A stretch of 64,000 nt of DNA from Globodera rostochiensis (taxonomy: Eukaryota > Nematoda > Chromadorea > Rhabditida > Heteroderidae), in NCBI GenBank assembly GCA_018350325.1, contig JAEVLN010000002.1:812162-876161 (forward strand), in the 5' to 3' direction. Positions 46,801 to 57,403 of the stretch are shown here, in pieces. Below the pieces are notes generated by a model. That model was given only the letters and a program-made list of their open reading frames with translations, did no database searches and was not told the origin of the DNA. Within the stretch, counting starts at the first letter, position 1, and each line of letters begins with the position of its first letter. The position numbers and the translations under genes are program-made.

Positions 46801-48919
46801 GGGGGGGGAGGGAAGGATCACAGCTTCCCCCCCCCCCCCCCTCCCCGGCTCCCCAACCCTCAACACTCTCAACATCATCGACAACGACGGCGGTCACACG
46901 ACAAACGACGACGGAGGAGGAGGAGGAGGAAAAAGGACGATTGGTGGTGTTGGTGGTGTGTGCTGCACCGCCTGACTCGTGGGATTGGATTGGCGGCGGA
47001 TGGGTGGGCATCCGCAGCAGCAGCAACAGCAGCAGCGGCGGGGGGGGGGCAACCCCCGCCCCATTCACATGCACTCCACGCCCCCCCCCCCCGCCCTTCG
47101 CGCCCGTGGGTCCAAAGTACATGCGGGCGGCGGCGGCGGCGGAGTCTCTTCCCCTCGAGGGAAGGGAAGGGGGTAAGTTCTTCCTCTTCCAGCACCGCCG
47201 CCGCCACCACTATCCCATTTTCTTCCTCCTTTTTCATCATCCACCTGCTGCGCTTAACACACTCAACAAACTCCGTGCGCTCTGTCGTCGTCGACGTGTC
47301 CGACGACCGCTGTCCTGCCCCCTGGGGAATGTGTGCCTTCAGGGGACACAGCACACCCTCTGTGCTCCCTGCTCTGCGCTTCTCTCGCTCTGACCACTGC
47401 ACTCACTCACACGTTCTCTGTCTGCACCTTTTTACTCGTCGTAGTGTACGCACGCCCTCGGGGAAGGGGGTTTTGCTCGGGCTGACTGCCCTCAGCCAAT
47501 TTCTCTGATTTCCTGCCCTTCAACAAACTCTCTCATCTACGCCTTCTCTCTAACTGTGTGTGTGTTTCTATTTCCCCTGAGGCGACATTTTTGGGCGGCT
47601 GTCAGCAGAAAATGGCGTAAACAGCGCGGGAGAGGGGGGGGGCAGCCAGCCGAGCCGATCCTCCCCCGCCACCACACCACCACCGCATTCTCTGCCTTGT
47701 TTTGTCCGGCCCCTGGGGGGACGAGCAATGTTCACGTGTCGCGGGATGCCTGCCGTGCTTCGCGTGCTGTTCACGTGACAGCCGCGCCCGCTCCCCTCCC
47801 CTTCCCCCCCCCCCCAACTATCGGAAAATATTTTCTTTTTACTGGCGGCGGCTGTCATTTGCTCAGGGATGAAAGTCCTCTCTCGCTGAATGAGGAAGGA
47901 AAAAGAATGTGGGCGAGAGTGGTGGGCGAGAGTGGGGGAGGGGGGGGGGGGACACGAGACGAAGCGAAACGCGAGGTTGAAAATAGGCCCTCGAGGGGAT
48001 GGATTTGTATGCACATAATGCATAAATGCCACAAGGGTAAAGAGAGAGAGAGAGGTTTTTTTTTGCAAAAAATGTGCACATAAATACGACAAAACAAATT
48101 TACTGATTTTTTAAACCCAAAACACGTGTGTGTTGGTTTACAAATTGGGCACAAAACTTGTCTAAACTTAGCTAACTAAGCCATGCCGGCACATTTGCAT
48201 AGCCCCCCAAAAGACCAAAAATAATGGACGCTAGCGGACGGACCTGCTTTGACGACTCGCGCCTCGGCTGCCGCCCCCGCGAGAGGACGACGTCGCTGGA
48301 GGGGTTGTCGCGTTGCAGCTGCTACTGCGGCCATTGTTGTTGTTGATGCCGTGGTTGCCTGACGATGTTGTTGGCGACGACACATTGCAGAAGCGCTGTG
48401 TCGATGACGGCGAGCAGGGCGACGTTTCTGCACTCAGCGGGCTGGACCGACGGCTGGAGCCGGTGGAGTTGGGTGCCGCTGCCGTCGTCGCAACGTCCCC
48501 ATAGCCGATTCCGCCAGCGCCAGAACGCATTTTGCACAACAACAGCCGCTCCTGGTACTCCTCTACAAGGATGGGGACTGAGTTAGCTAGCGTCCAATTG
48601 ATTGCGCTTACAAATTAGTGAATAAAAAAAAGGCCATTCGACCCCCTCACAAGCTTCTTTCTACAATCTCTGTGCCCGTCTTACCGCCCAATTTGGCCAA
48701 CAAGCCGCCGCCGGCGACGTCGAGCAGGCTCAGCATGGCGGGGTCAGCTGCCGGCGGTGTCGGCTGGTTGATCAGCAATCGATGATGCTCATTGGCCCGT
48801 TGCTGCTCGATCAGCTTGGCGGCCCTCAGAAACTGCTCAATGCTGAGCATTTGCGGTGATTGGTGATGGTGCACACCGATGAGGGCGGCGGCGGATGTGT
48901 CATTGGTGTTCATCATCAT
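43859..48919 (-). CDS. mdl-1: MAD/MNT-type bHLH transcriptional repressor (MDL-1-like), 4 exons
   Basis: Exons (high to low) 48919-48685, 48562-48244, 46330-46186 and 44254-43859 join in phase to 364 residues. Residues 24-38 (MLSIEQFLRAAKLIE) match the Sin3-interaction domain of MAD/MNT proteins. Residues about 80-184 are Ser/Thr/Gly/Asn-rich and probably disordered. Residues 186-233 are the bHLH, with H188-N-E-L-E192-K-N-R195-R196 as in E-box-binding Myc/Max/Mad proteins. TTLSLLTRARNHIR is helix 2, followed by a leucine-zipper-like helix (KEQKAELLAKRKALLAEHLH, 236-255). The known role is to pair with a Max-like protein and recruit Sin3/HDAC to repress E-box genes, opposing Myc. The C-terminal third is Pro/Ala/Leu-rich. 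Introns 2 and 3 are about 1.9 kb each and contain GC-rich homopolymer-laden DNA. MNT and MAD cannot be separated by eye. Confidence 0.92.
46331..48243. other. GC-rich low-complexity intron 2 of the MAD/MNT-like gene
   Basis: This intron contains many G and C runs (46613-46623, 46793-46808, 46828-46841, 47040-47048, 47083-47091, 47806-47816, 47934-47950), (CAGCAG)n, (GGAGGA)n and a (GA)n stretch near 48038. Long open frames up to 271 codons on the + strand are low complexity, lie inside the intron and have no conserved motif. Confidence 0.65.
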
Positions 48920-49966
48920 TTAGTGGAATTTTAAGTTCGTATGGGTTTTGCAGAAATATCTTTTGCTGAAAAATTAAGAAAATTCCATTTTTTCCCAAGA
49001 AAACTTGTAATTTTTGGGACTTCCGCTCACACAAATCATGAAAGACTAAGGCTAAAATGTTTTCAGAATTTTTAATAAATTTATGAAAAAGGAGGCGGGT
49101 TAGGGGAAAACATATGAAAAGGAAGATCCATCCCAACACTCCTCCAACCTCAGCAAGCGCTTTCCGCCGCCTCAAAGCCCCCGAAAAAATCGGGAAAACA
49201 AACAAATAGACAAAAAGAAAAACGTTGTGGCGTGTGGAAGAAGCAGCGGGGCGGGGACGGGGGGCGGGGAGAATCATGCGGGGAATCGGGGGCGGAGGGA
49301 TTAAAAGGTAAAAAAAGGTCATGGACAAAAATTGGAAATAAAAATATGAAAGAATGAAAATTGAAAGTGTTGAATATGCTGCGACGGGGACGGAGGAAAC
49401 GGGCGGGCGGGGACGGAACAAATTGCGGGGGTTAACAAAATATTGCGGGGAATCGGGGAAGTAATTTAACCTTTGAGTGTCTTAATATGTACATATACAT
49501 ATATAAACATAAAATTTTATTAAAAAAAAAAAATCCGGGGATTGGGATTTGCGGGGACGGGGAGTCGGGGAAAGAAAACACTTTTTTTTTTTTTTGAAAA
49601 ATGGGGAGACCCCGCATTTGTGTGCGTGTTTTATGGCGGAGCGGCGTCATTTATGTAGTTGGGAAATAAAAGGAGGAGTGAGAATGGGGGAGGGAGGGAA
49701 TGTTCTGCTGCTGCTGCTGCTGCTGTTGCTGCTGCCGGTGGGCGTGTTGGGGAAGTCCTACGCGAAGGCTCCGCCCCTTTTTTTTTGTCTGATTGTCTGG
49801 CTTCATTCCGCCCTCCACATTCCGTTAACTCTCTAGCCGCGCCATCATTTTGTCTGACTTGTGGTTTTGTTCCAGCCGCTCTCTCTCTAAATTTAGCACA
49901 CTCTTTCTCGCTCTCTTTTTGTCTGACTGTCTCTGGCTTCGTTCCTGCACTCCATATTCCGCTGAC

Positions 49967-50256
49967 TCTCTACCTCCTTCTGTTTGTCCCAGTACACTCT
50001 CTCGCCCACTCCCTTGTCCAGGACACTCTCTCGCCCCCGTCTCTACCTCCTTCTGTTTGTCCCAACACACTCTCTCGCCCACTCTCTCGTCCAGTACACT
50101 CTTTCGCCCCTGTCTCTGCCTCCTCTGTCTGTCCCAGCCCACTCTCTCGCCCACTCCCTTGTCCCAGACACTCTCTCGCCCCTGTCTCTACCTCCTTCTG
50201 TCTGTCCCAGTACACTCTCTCGCCCACTCTCTCGTCCCGGACACTCTCGCCCCCGT
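49967..50256. repeat. CT-rich minisatellite, four copies of about 71-73 bp
   Basis: CTCTACCTCCTTCTGTTTGT is followed by CCCAGTACACTCTCTCGCCC and further CT-rich text. It recurs at about 49967, 50041, 50114 and 50186 with small length changes that break any frame. Confidence 0.8.
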
Positions 50257-50654
50257 CTCTGTTCTTCATTCCCGGCTCTTCATATTCCGCCAACTCTTTC
50301 GTAGGCAAATGTTGCCGGCCGGCCGACGAGTGTATTGCAGCAATGGACTTGGACTTTGGTTTCAACTTATGATTTTTTGTTTTCCGTCCATTCTTTGAGG
50401 GGTCGAGAATTGTTGGTGGAAGAAGAATGGCAACAAGTTCAGTGTAGGGAAAGCCAGATTTTTGAGAATTTTAAATTGTGTTAAGGAAATAGTTTTGAAA
50501 AAACGGCATCCCGAGAATGACCGGTTTTCAGGACTTTGCCGCCTTACGCGTTCAAAAAATGGTTAGTATATAAAGTATCGTATTTTTGGGGATACAATTT
50601 GCATAAATACAGTATTTCTCGCTAACATTTGTTTTGTTGGCTACCGGCCCAAAT

Positions 50655-50935
50655 ACAGATCGGAGCAATAACTTGCTTCAACCTAACCAATTCAGACTAA
50701 ACCATTCGGTGCTCTCAACGAGATGAAGCTATAGTTAAGCTAAAGCTGTGCGCTTGGACAAGTCTCAAAAAAGTTATGGCCAGAAAACCTAAATAAGTTT
50801 AAAATCCATTTTGGGATTTCTAACCATAACTTTTTTGAGACTTGTTCAATCATAAAGCTTTCGCTTAATGATAGCTTCATCTCTTCGAGAGCTTTCGAAT
50901 GGCGCTATAAGATCGTCAGAATCGGTTAAGGCTGA
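50655..50935. repeat. Fold-back member of a dispersed repeat family
   Basis: GACAAGTCTCAAAAAAGTTA, continuing TGG, is matched inversely by CCATAACTTTTTTGAGACTT, continuing GTTC, about 60 bp later. The arms extend outward through GAGATGAAGCTAT and ATAGCTTCATCTC. Related sequences lie near 9290-9480, 12530-12720, 42640-42800, 57500-57570 and 60100-60280. Confidence 0.7.
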
Positions 50936-52556
50936 AGTTTGTTATTGCCCCCCCAGCGGTCTGTATTCGGTCCGCTTCCTCTCTCTATACATAAAACGAT
51001 TAAAAATAATAATGAAAAATTGCATTTTGCAATTAACCCCGCTTCAAAAAAAAATTAAATTTGTTCCTGTGAAATTTCCACAGATGCCTCGGTGTCCATC
51101 TGAGAATCAAGAAAAATGGAGGAGACAAGCTTAATTCGTGTATAATATATGGCCTTTGGGGGAGGTGGGGGGCATGTGTTTGTTTGCCCCCCGGGGCCCG
51201 TTGCTGCTGGGATTGGGCCATTAACAAATGGCATATTTGTTGCGCAACACGTGAATGGCACCGGCTAGCACATGAGAAATGGCTGTTTTTGGTGTTAAAA
51301 TGAGCATCAGCACCATCCTGTTCACGTGAAGCGCCCGTGTGCATTTGTGCTGCTGCCAGCCGGTGGTCGGACGAGAATGAGTTTTAGGCATTTGGTGTGC
51401 CGAGAAAGTGAATAATAAAACAACAACACCTGAACATCCATCCCATCCATCCATCCAACACAAGTGCCAGTGCCATCCTCAACACCACCATCATCCGCAT
51501 CATCATCATTATCATCGACGGCACGCCAACGCGCCGCCGCCGTCGCAATCATCCATTTGCGCAGGCAGCAGCACATTATGTCAGCCAACCCGGATATGTT
51601 TTGGGCTTGAAGAATGCATTTAATGATGGCAACATTCAACCCAAAAACATGTGCAGAACAGCTGCTGGTGGGTGGTGGTGGAATGTGTGCATTCATTATG
51701 TGGCGGGCGGCCTAATTGCCAAAGCCGATATTGCTGAATGAATGCTTCCGATTCTGATCAAAAATTCCGCGACATGCCTGGAATATGTAGATCATTTCAA
51801 ATGCTGATCAGATCAAGTCACAATGCATATGTAGCTGATCATTTAAGGCTCGGATTTATAAGGATAAAAATTTGCCAAATATGGCAAACTTCCGACAAAG
51901 TTAAAAACATTATATTTGGCATTTGCGCCATTCTGAGTCTGCAGAAAATATATGGGTTTCCATATAAATTCGGGCTATTTATTGATAGTTTGTTTTGTCA
52001 GTGCTTAACTTATCCAAAAAAATGTTCGAATTATGGCACCGATTTTTTTAAATAAGGATTAGTTGGGCCAGAGAACGAGAGCGGGATTTTGTTCAATTAT
52101 GTATAGATAATGGAATGAATGATCTAATAGACGAAATTTTTGGTGCAAATTGTCGTGCGTTTCAGGCCGTGCCAATGCCGCCAATTTTTGCTGCTTTCTG
52201 TGTGCCCTGTGTCGGCCACGTGAAGCACACACGACGGCACGAGAGAACACAAATTGTTGCACAAACATTTCCTGTGCCATTCTTGTAAGCAGGCGGCACA
52301 CAAAAAACAGCAACAAAGGCGCGGCAAATAATTGCACAAGCACCAAAATTGGCCCATTTCCATTAGCAAAAATTTTGCAACAACAAAAAATGCCACCCCC
52401 CCCCCCGACCTTTAGCCTCCCGCTTTGTTATTGCAAAAAAATTTTTTCGAGTCAACCTTTCAATCAAAAAAAAAATGATGCAATTTACAAAAAAGATTGG
52501 ATATTTTCAAGGTTTAGTCCATTTTCTCGGTTGGAATTTCCCTCTAAATTCCGTCG

Positions 52557-54214
52557 TCATTCACTTTTTGGGCTCACTCGGGGACCTTCGTCTTTGTCAG
52601 CAGCCTGAAAACTGATAAATCAAAAATGGGAAAGAAAAATTCTTCCAGCAATTAATTTATCCTTACCCATTCGCCGATGTCACTGGATTTGAAGTCAATC
52701 TGGATTTGATTCCACGGACGCCAAGCCCCCCACGCAATTTCCTCTTTTTCCCATCCGCTCATGTACGTTCTCCACTCGGGCGGCCCACATCCCCACATGG
52801 CCGCCTCCTTTTCCCACTCGGCCCATTTCTCTTCGTCGCGCTCAATTGGACACCGAACCAACAGCCAAAAGTCTTCGACAAAGCGTCGCAACACCAATCG
52901 CTCCCCCGTCAAATTGTTCCTCAATTCAAATGGCGCAAGCCAACAGTAGCGGTAAGGCGGATTATTAAAACCGATGATGAAACTCACAGACGTAACTGAA
53001 CTAACAAATGCCTAAATGGAATAAAGAATTTAAACAGGGAACCCAATAAAACACATTCAAAAACTCACCAGTTTGAGTCCCTCCATTCTTTCCGTATTTA
53101 AGGCGTTGCATCCCAACACCTTCGGAAGTCCATCCCCGCAGGGAATGTGCAACCATTTGGCCACACTGTCATCGGCCGGGAACAGTGAGAAACAATCAAC
53201 GGAATGGATAAATCGGAGCTTTGCACAATCGTCAAGAACGGTCGGAGAGAAACGGCGCAAACGGTCGAGATTGGAGAGCGCCAAAGAAATGCCACAAATG
53301 TTGGCTTTAAACAAAGGCCAAATCCGGTGCCAAGTGATTCCCCAACTGCGGTTTCCGTAGTTTAATTTGAAGCAAAGGTTGACCCCTTTGGAGTCGAAAA
53401 CACGGCGAATGCTTTGGAGAAACTCGATGACACTTTGGTCGATGTAACTAAATATTTGCAGAAATTGAACAAAAACATTTGAGAAAAAGCCGGTTAAGGA
53501 CTTTCATCAGACCCTTATTACAACAATGACCTTATTTTAAGGCATTCGAAGCCGAACACTTTGTCTGGCAGCGGCTCCTCTGTCGGAATTGGCATACTAT
53601 GCAAGACCTGGCTCCAACGATTGCATTTGACAATTGCAGCGCTCTTTCTGCCTTTTGCGCGACGAATTTCCAAAACATCCAACGACCATTCATTCAATTT
53701 GAAATGCGCGTCCACCAAACGGTCGAAGCGATCGCTGATCAGCGCGAATTTCAGTCCGAGCACAAAAGGGCCACAGAATTTGAAGACTCCAAACAAAACG
53801 TCGTCACAAACAAAACTAAAACAGGGATTGTGATTTCTGCGGATTTTTCCTCATCTGTGGTTTTGGAAAGGCCAATGAAGATTTTTTTTTCGAAAAAATG
53901 GCAATTGCCCACACTTCAGTGCCAGCAATTGAAAACCCCACCCCCCCCCTCCAAAAAAAAGTTAATCAGAATCTCAAATAAATTTATTATGGATTCGGCA
54001 ATAGAAGTTGAAGTGAGAAAAATATTTTTAATAATAACAAAAAAAAAATCGCTGGTGTCAATCCCGATCCCGGTTCAACATGCTGATCCCGATCCCGGTC
54101 AATCCCGATCCCGGTTTTTACCAAAAATTCCGATCGGGGGGATTTCCCGGGGCACGTAGAATAATGCAACATTTCTTTCAACCGTTTCTCCACTTTCTTC
54201 GGATTGTCCGACAT
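52557..54214 (-). CDS. Member of a cyst-nematode expanded protein family, 5 exons
   Basis: Exons (high to low) 54214-54171, 53815-53531, 53447-53069, 53011-52667 and 52604-52557 join in phase to 366 residues starting [14 protein letters not shown]. An in-frame ATG four codons upstream (54226) is an alternative start. Motifs in order are [109 protein letters not shown] and [22 protein letters not shown] recognise these as hallmarks of a large family of uncharacterised proteins in Globodera and related cyst nematodes. The N-terminal part may be F-box-like, but this is inference. No signal peptide is evident. All junctions keep frame, so the copy looks intact. The last 15 residues ([15 protein letters not shown]) come from a short exon with no family signature and are less certain. 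Confidence 0.85.
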
Positions 54215-54639
54215 TTGTTGTTGCAAAATAAATAATTTGATTCCAATGAGCTAAAAATTAAAAAAAATGGCATTTTTATACTTAAATATAAAATTAACAA
54301 ACGTTTGTAAGGCGAAGAAAAAAATGTCAACGAATGATTGTAGTAGGGTTGTCACCCCGCGTGCGGGGTTGAGAATTGCTTCGGGGGCGGGACTGTCGGG
54401 GTCGCGGTTCAAATCGGTCGAAGCTAAATTTTTCTTCAAATAGAGGTCAAATTTTTGTTTTTTTGAATAATTTCCGAAATTTATTGACACGTGAGCCGAT
54501 AATTTTTTAACTTTGTTCTTATTTTGAAGATAAGGAAGTGCATCAGTGATGTAACCGGATCCGAAACAGTATCCGAAAACCGGAATTCTGCCCCAAAAAT
54601 GCGAAAATAATTTAAATTTGTCAAACAAATTTTTTGAGA

Positions 54640-54780
54640 ATTTTTATTCACTTTGAGTGGGGGGGAGGGGGGGGGTCGGCGGTGCCGATAGGCGCCGCCG
54701 AGAAAATTTTGAACGACAAATTTATTAAGGGATTTGCAACCAAAATTTTAAAAATGCGGTAACTTTTTTTGAAGCTTTTT
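54640..54780. repeat. Dispersed GCGGTGCCGATAGGCGCCGC repeat
   Basis: A G-rich lead is followed by CGGCGGTGCCGATAGGCGCC, GCCGAGAAAATTTTGAA, then GGGATTTGCAACCAAAATTT. The 42.9-kb copies carry the same order of phrases. Confidence 0.8.
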
Positions 54781-55004
54781 AGTAGTGGGAGAGGTCCGGT
54801 AAGGCAAAATTTTTACAATAATCAGCAATCTTGATTAATAAAATTAAAAGAAAAATTCAGACGATGAATTATTCAAAAATTCATCTTTTGCACGCATTTT
54901 AATTAAAAAATCTTTGAAAAATTAAAAAAGTTCCATTCTGCGCCGGAGGGAAATTTTTTAGAATTTTTTAACATTTTGTTTAAAATAGGTTCAGGAAAAT
55001 TTTG

Positions 55005-55120
55005 AGATTTCTGCTTTACTTCTGAAGAAGGTGGGTGGGTCGGTGGTGCCGATAGGCGCCGCCGAGAAAAATTTTGAATTTTTTACTCGATTTGTTGAGA
55101 GATTTGCAACCAAAATTGGA
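55005..55120. repeat. Dispersed GGTGCCGATAGGCGCCGCCG repeat
   Basis: GGTGGTGCCGATAGGCGCCG, CCGAGAAAAATTTTGAATTT, ACTCGATTTGTTGAGAGATT and TGCAACCAAAATT follow in the order seen at 42.9 and 54.7 kb. Confidence 0.8.
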
Positions 55121-55458
55121 AATCTTTGTTAAGAAAATTGCAGCAAGAATTCAGAAGATGGGGCATTTTTTTTTAAAAAATCTTATTTTTGCGCGCTTTT
55201 TAATTAAAATATTTGAAAATTATTAAAAAATGTTTCTTTAAGAGTGAAGGAGACTAGAGGCCGAATAAAGTGAATAATGATCGCACTCAAGAGGATTCGA
55301 ACCAACACGAATGACCCCTTAAATGGCTTTTCTTTGACATTTGTACATAAAGAAAGACCAAAGAGAGAGCATTTTAGCAGAGGCAATTTTGCATTTATTT
55401 GGAGGGGTTGGGGGCAAAACGCCCACCCACAGAAAATGGCGGGCATTTGGTGGGGGGA

Positions 55459-55903
55459 ATGAGTGGACGGACAGAGCAGGACGGCCGATGTCTGGTGATG
55501 TTCATTTGGTGGTGGGGGGAATGAGTGGACGGACAGAGCAGGACGGCCGATGTCTGGTGATGTTCATTTGGTGGTGGGGGGAATGAGTGGACGGACAGAG
55601 CAGGACGGCCGATGTCTGGTGATGTTCATTTGGTGGTGGGGGGAATGAGTGGACGGACAGAGCAGGACGGCCGATGTCTGGTGATGTTCATTTGGTGGTG
55701 GGGGGAATGAGTGGACGGACAGAGCAGGACGGCCGATGTCTGGTGATGTTCATTTGGTGGTGGGGGGAATGAGTGGACGGACAGAGCAGGACGGCCGATG
55801 TCTGGTGATGTTCATTTGGTGGTGGGGGGAATGAGTGGACGGACAGAGCAGGACGGCCGATCTCTGGTGATGTTCATCCCCCCCCCCCCCCCCCCCCCCC
55901 CCC
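55459..55903. repeat. 62-bp minisatellite, seven copies, ending in C26
   Basis: The unit ATGAGTGGACGGACAGAGCA, GGACGGCCGATGTCTGGTGA, TGTTCATTTGGTGGTGGGGG, GA (62 bp) starts at 55459, 55521, 55583, 55645, 55707, 55769 and 55831 with almost no divergence. The last copy breaks after GTTCAT and runs into 26 cytosines (55878-55903), where the other copies have TTGGTGGTGGGGG. Confidence 0.95.
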
Positions 55904-55982
55904 GCCACATTATCTTAATCAGAGAGTCCAAAGAACAACAACACAAAATGGCCCCTACATATTCAAATAAGGTACCACCCAC

Positions 55983-56085
55983 TAGGGATGTCGTCGTCCG
56001 TTCTGTATTCCGTGAAATTCCGTATTTTTGGCATGTCCGTATTCCGTGTTTCGTATTTTTTTTTTGCACACGGACGACATCCCTG
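55983..56085. mobile_element. About 103-bp inverted-repeat element
   Basis: TAGGGATGTCGTCGTCCG at the left is matched by CGGACGACATCCCTG at the right. The interior repeats TATTCCGTG phrases. The flanks do not give a clear 8-bp duplication. Confidence 0.7.
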
Positions 56086-56149
56086 GTACCTACCTAATCG
56101 GACCAAACAAGAAAATGTGTCAATGTCCTCAAATTTCCGTTGGATTTGG

Positions 56150-56509
56150 GGCTACCGGTCTGAAGGTCGAAAAGTCCGAATGTCGAATAGAATAAAAAGG
56201 CACGATTTTATCAAAAGTTCGAATTTTTGAATATAGAAGTTAAGATTTTCTACAAATATCAATTTACAATAGCTTTTCCAACTGTTGAGAGGGTACCTTT
56301 CCACTGAAAAATTTATTCCGCAATATTATTTAACTCCCGATTTTTTTTTGTTGCAATCTTAAACCATCTACCTATATAGACAAAATCATTTATATGATTG
56401 ACAAAATTGTAAAATGCTTAAAAGAGGTCTACTATAGACTTTAATTCGACTTTCATCACTGAATTATTATTATTCGACCTTGGGACTTTTCGACCTTCGT
56501 ATCGGAAGC
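56150..56509. mobile_element. 360-bp fold-back element, same family as 2552-3233
   Basis: The left end is GGCTACCGGTC and the right end the inverse of GCTTCCGATAC, the same asymmetric pair as at 2552-3233 but in opposite orientation. The flanks 56142-56149 and 56510-56517 are both GGATTTGG. The arms carry AAGGTCGAAAAGTCC phrases and their inverse. Confidence 0.8.
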
Positions 56510-57331
56510 GGATTTGGTGCCAAACCCATTACTATGCTCTCTTTCTAAATAAATCATTTTTCTTTTTTGTTTTAAATAAAATTTCTTATTGACAAAGCTA
56601 AAATTTTTTTAAACTCAATTTAAGGCTTGGAAGGTTTTCCTATAAAATCGTTTATTTTATTTATATGACAAAAAAAAATCAAAATTTTTTAATTTAAAAT
56701 GTAGCATCTGTACAACATTGAAATTATGTTGTTCACACTATATATACAATAAATATTTTATTATTACCGTATACCTAATTCAGGGCCAAAATTGTCGTTT
56801 ATTTAAATAACAAAACTAAAATTTTAAAAAATTGGTGAAATATTCATACTAAAATTATAAATTGTTTTAAATGTGATTTTATTGTCTTTAATCATTTAAT
56901 TATCCTGTAACTAATTGATCATGGTATTTTTGAAAATTGTCGTTTTGGTTTTATCTTTGACATCTTCTGACAGGGGACCCTAAATTTTGAATTTTATTTT
57001 TTTTTAAAAAACTTTTAGCCACCATAAATCCATGCTTGAATTCGTCTTGTAGCATTTCCGTCAAGTTCATTCTCTTATTAAATTAAATGACAAGAAGTTC
57101 ATCGTTGGGAGTTCCCTAAAATTGAAAAAGAATAAATTAAATTATAAAAATAATATTTTTATTGAATATATTTGTTTATAAAGCTGGTCCGAGGGTTTGT
57201 TTTTTAATCTTTCTTCATGCTGAAAATAATTTTTAATAAAAAATGGTCATTTTATCAAAAATGCGCTCTTTTTTGTTTCTCAATATTTGAACTATCTCTG
57301 ATCACTTCTGTGCTTTCATCGTTTATCGCAT

Positions 57332-57403
57332 TTACAGTACTCCCATCCCATCCATTTACAGTACTCCCATCCCATCCATTTACAGTACTCCCATCCCATG
57401 GCA
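57332..57403. repeat. Short 24-bp tandem triplication
   Basis: CATTTACAGTACTCCCATCC followed by CATC occurs three times in succession. Confidence 0.85.

Larger units (their letters stand above)
48920..52556. other. Intergenic region, no convincing gene
   Basis: This holds a 73-bp CT-rich minisatellite (49967-50256), a fold-back repeat around 50655-50935 and AC/AT-rich DNA. CATCAT/CACCA-rich sequence lies near 51420-51520. No conserved exon was recognised. The first part is presumably upstream sequence of the MAD/MNT-like gene. Confidence 0.55.

Noticed and set aside
46578..47508. Open frames of 271, 182 and 175 codons, Pro/Ser/Gly-rich
   Set aside because: They lie inside intron 2 of the MAD/MNT-like gene, in GC-rich simple sequence, and have no conserved motif.
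49659..50372. Open frames of 237 and 182 codons, Ser/Leu/Pro-rich
   Set aside because: They arise from a 71-73-bp CT-rich minisatellite whose length changes shift the frame between copies.
55285..55305. GGTTCGAATCC on the minus strand, like a tRNA T-loop
   Set aside because: The T-stem does not pair and no acceptor stem, D-arm or anticodon arm could be found at the proper distances.
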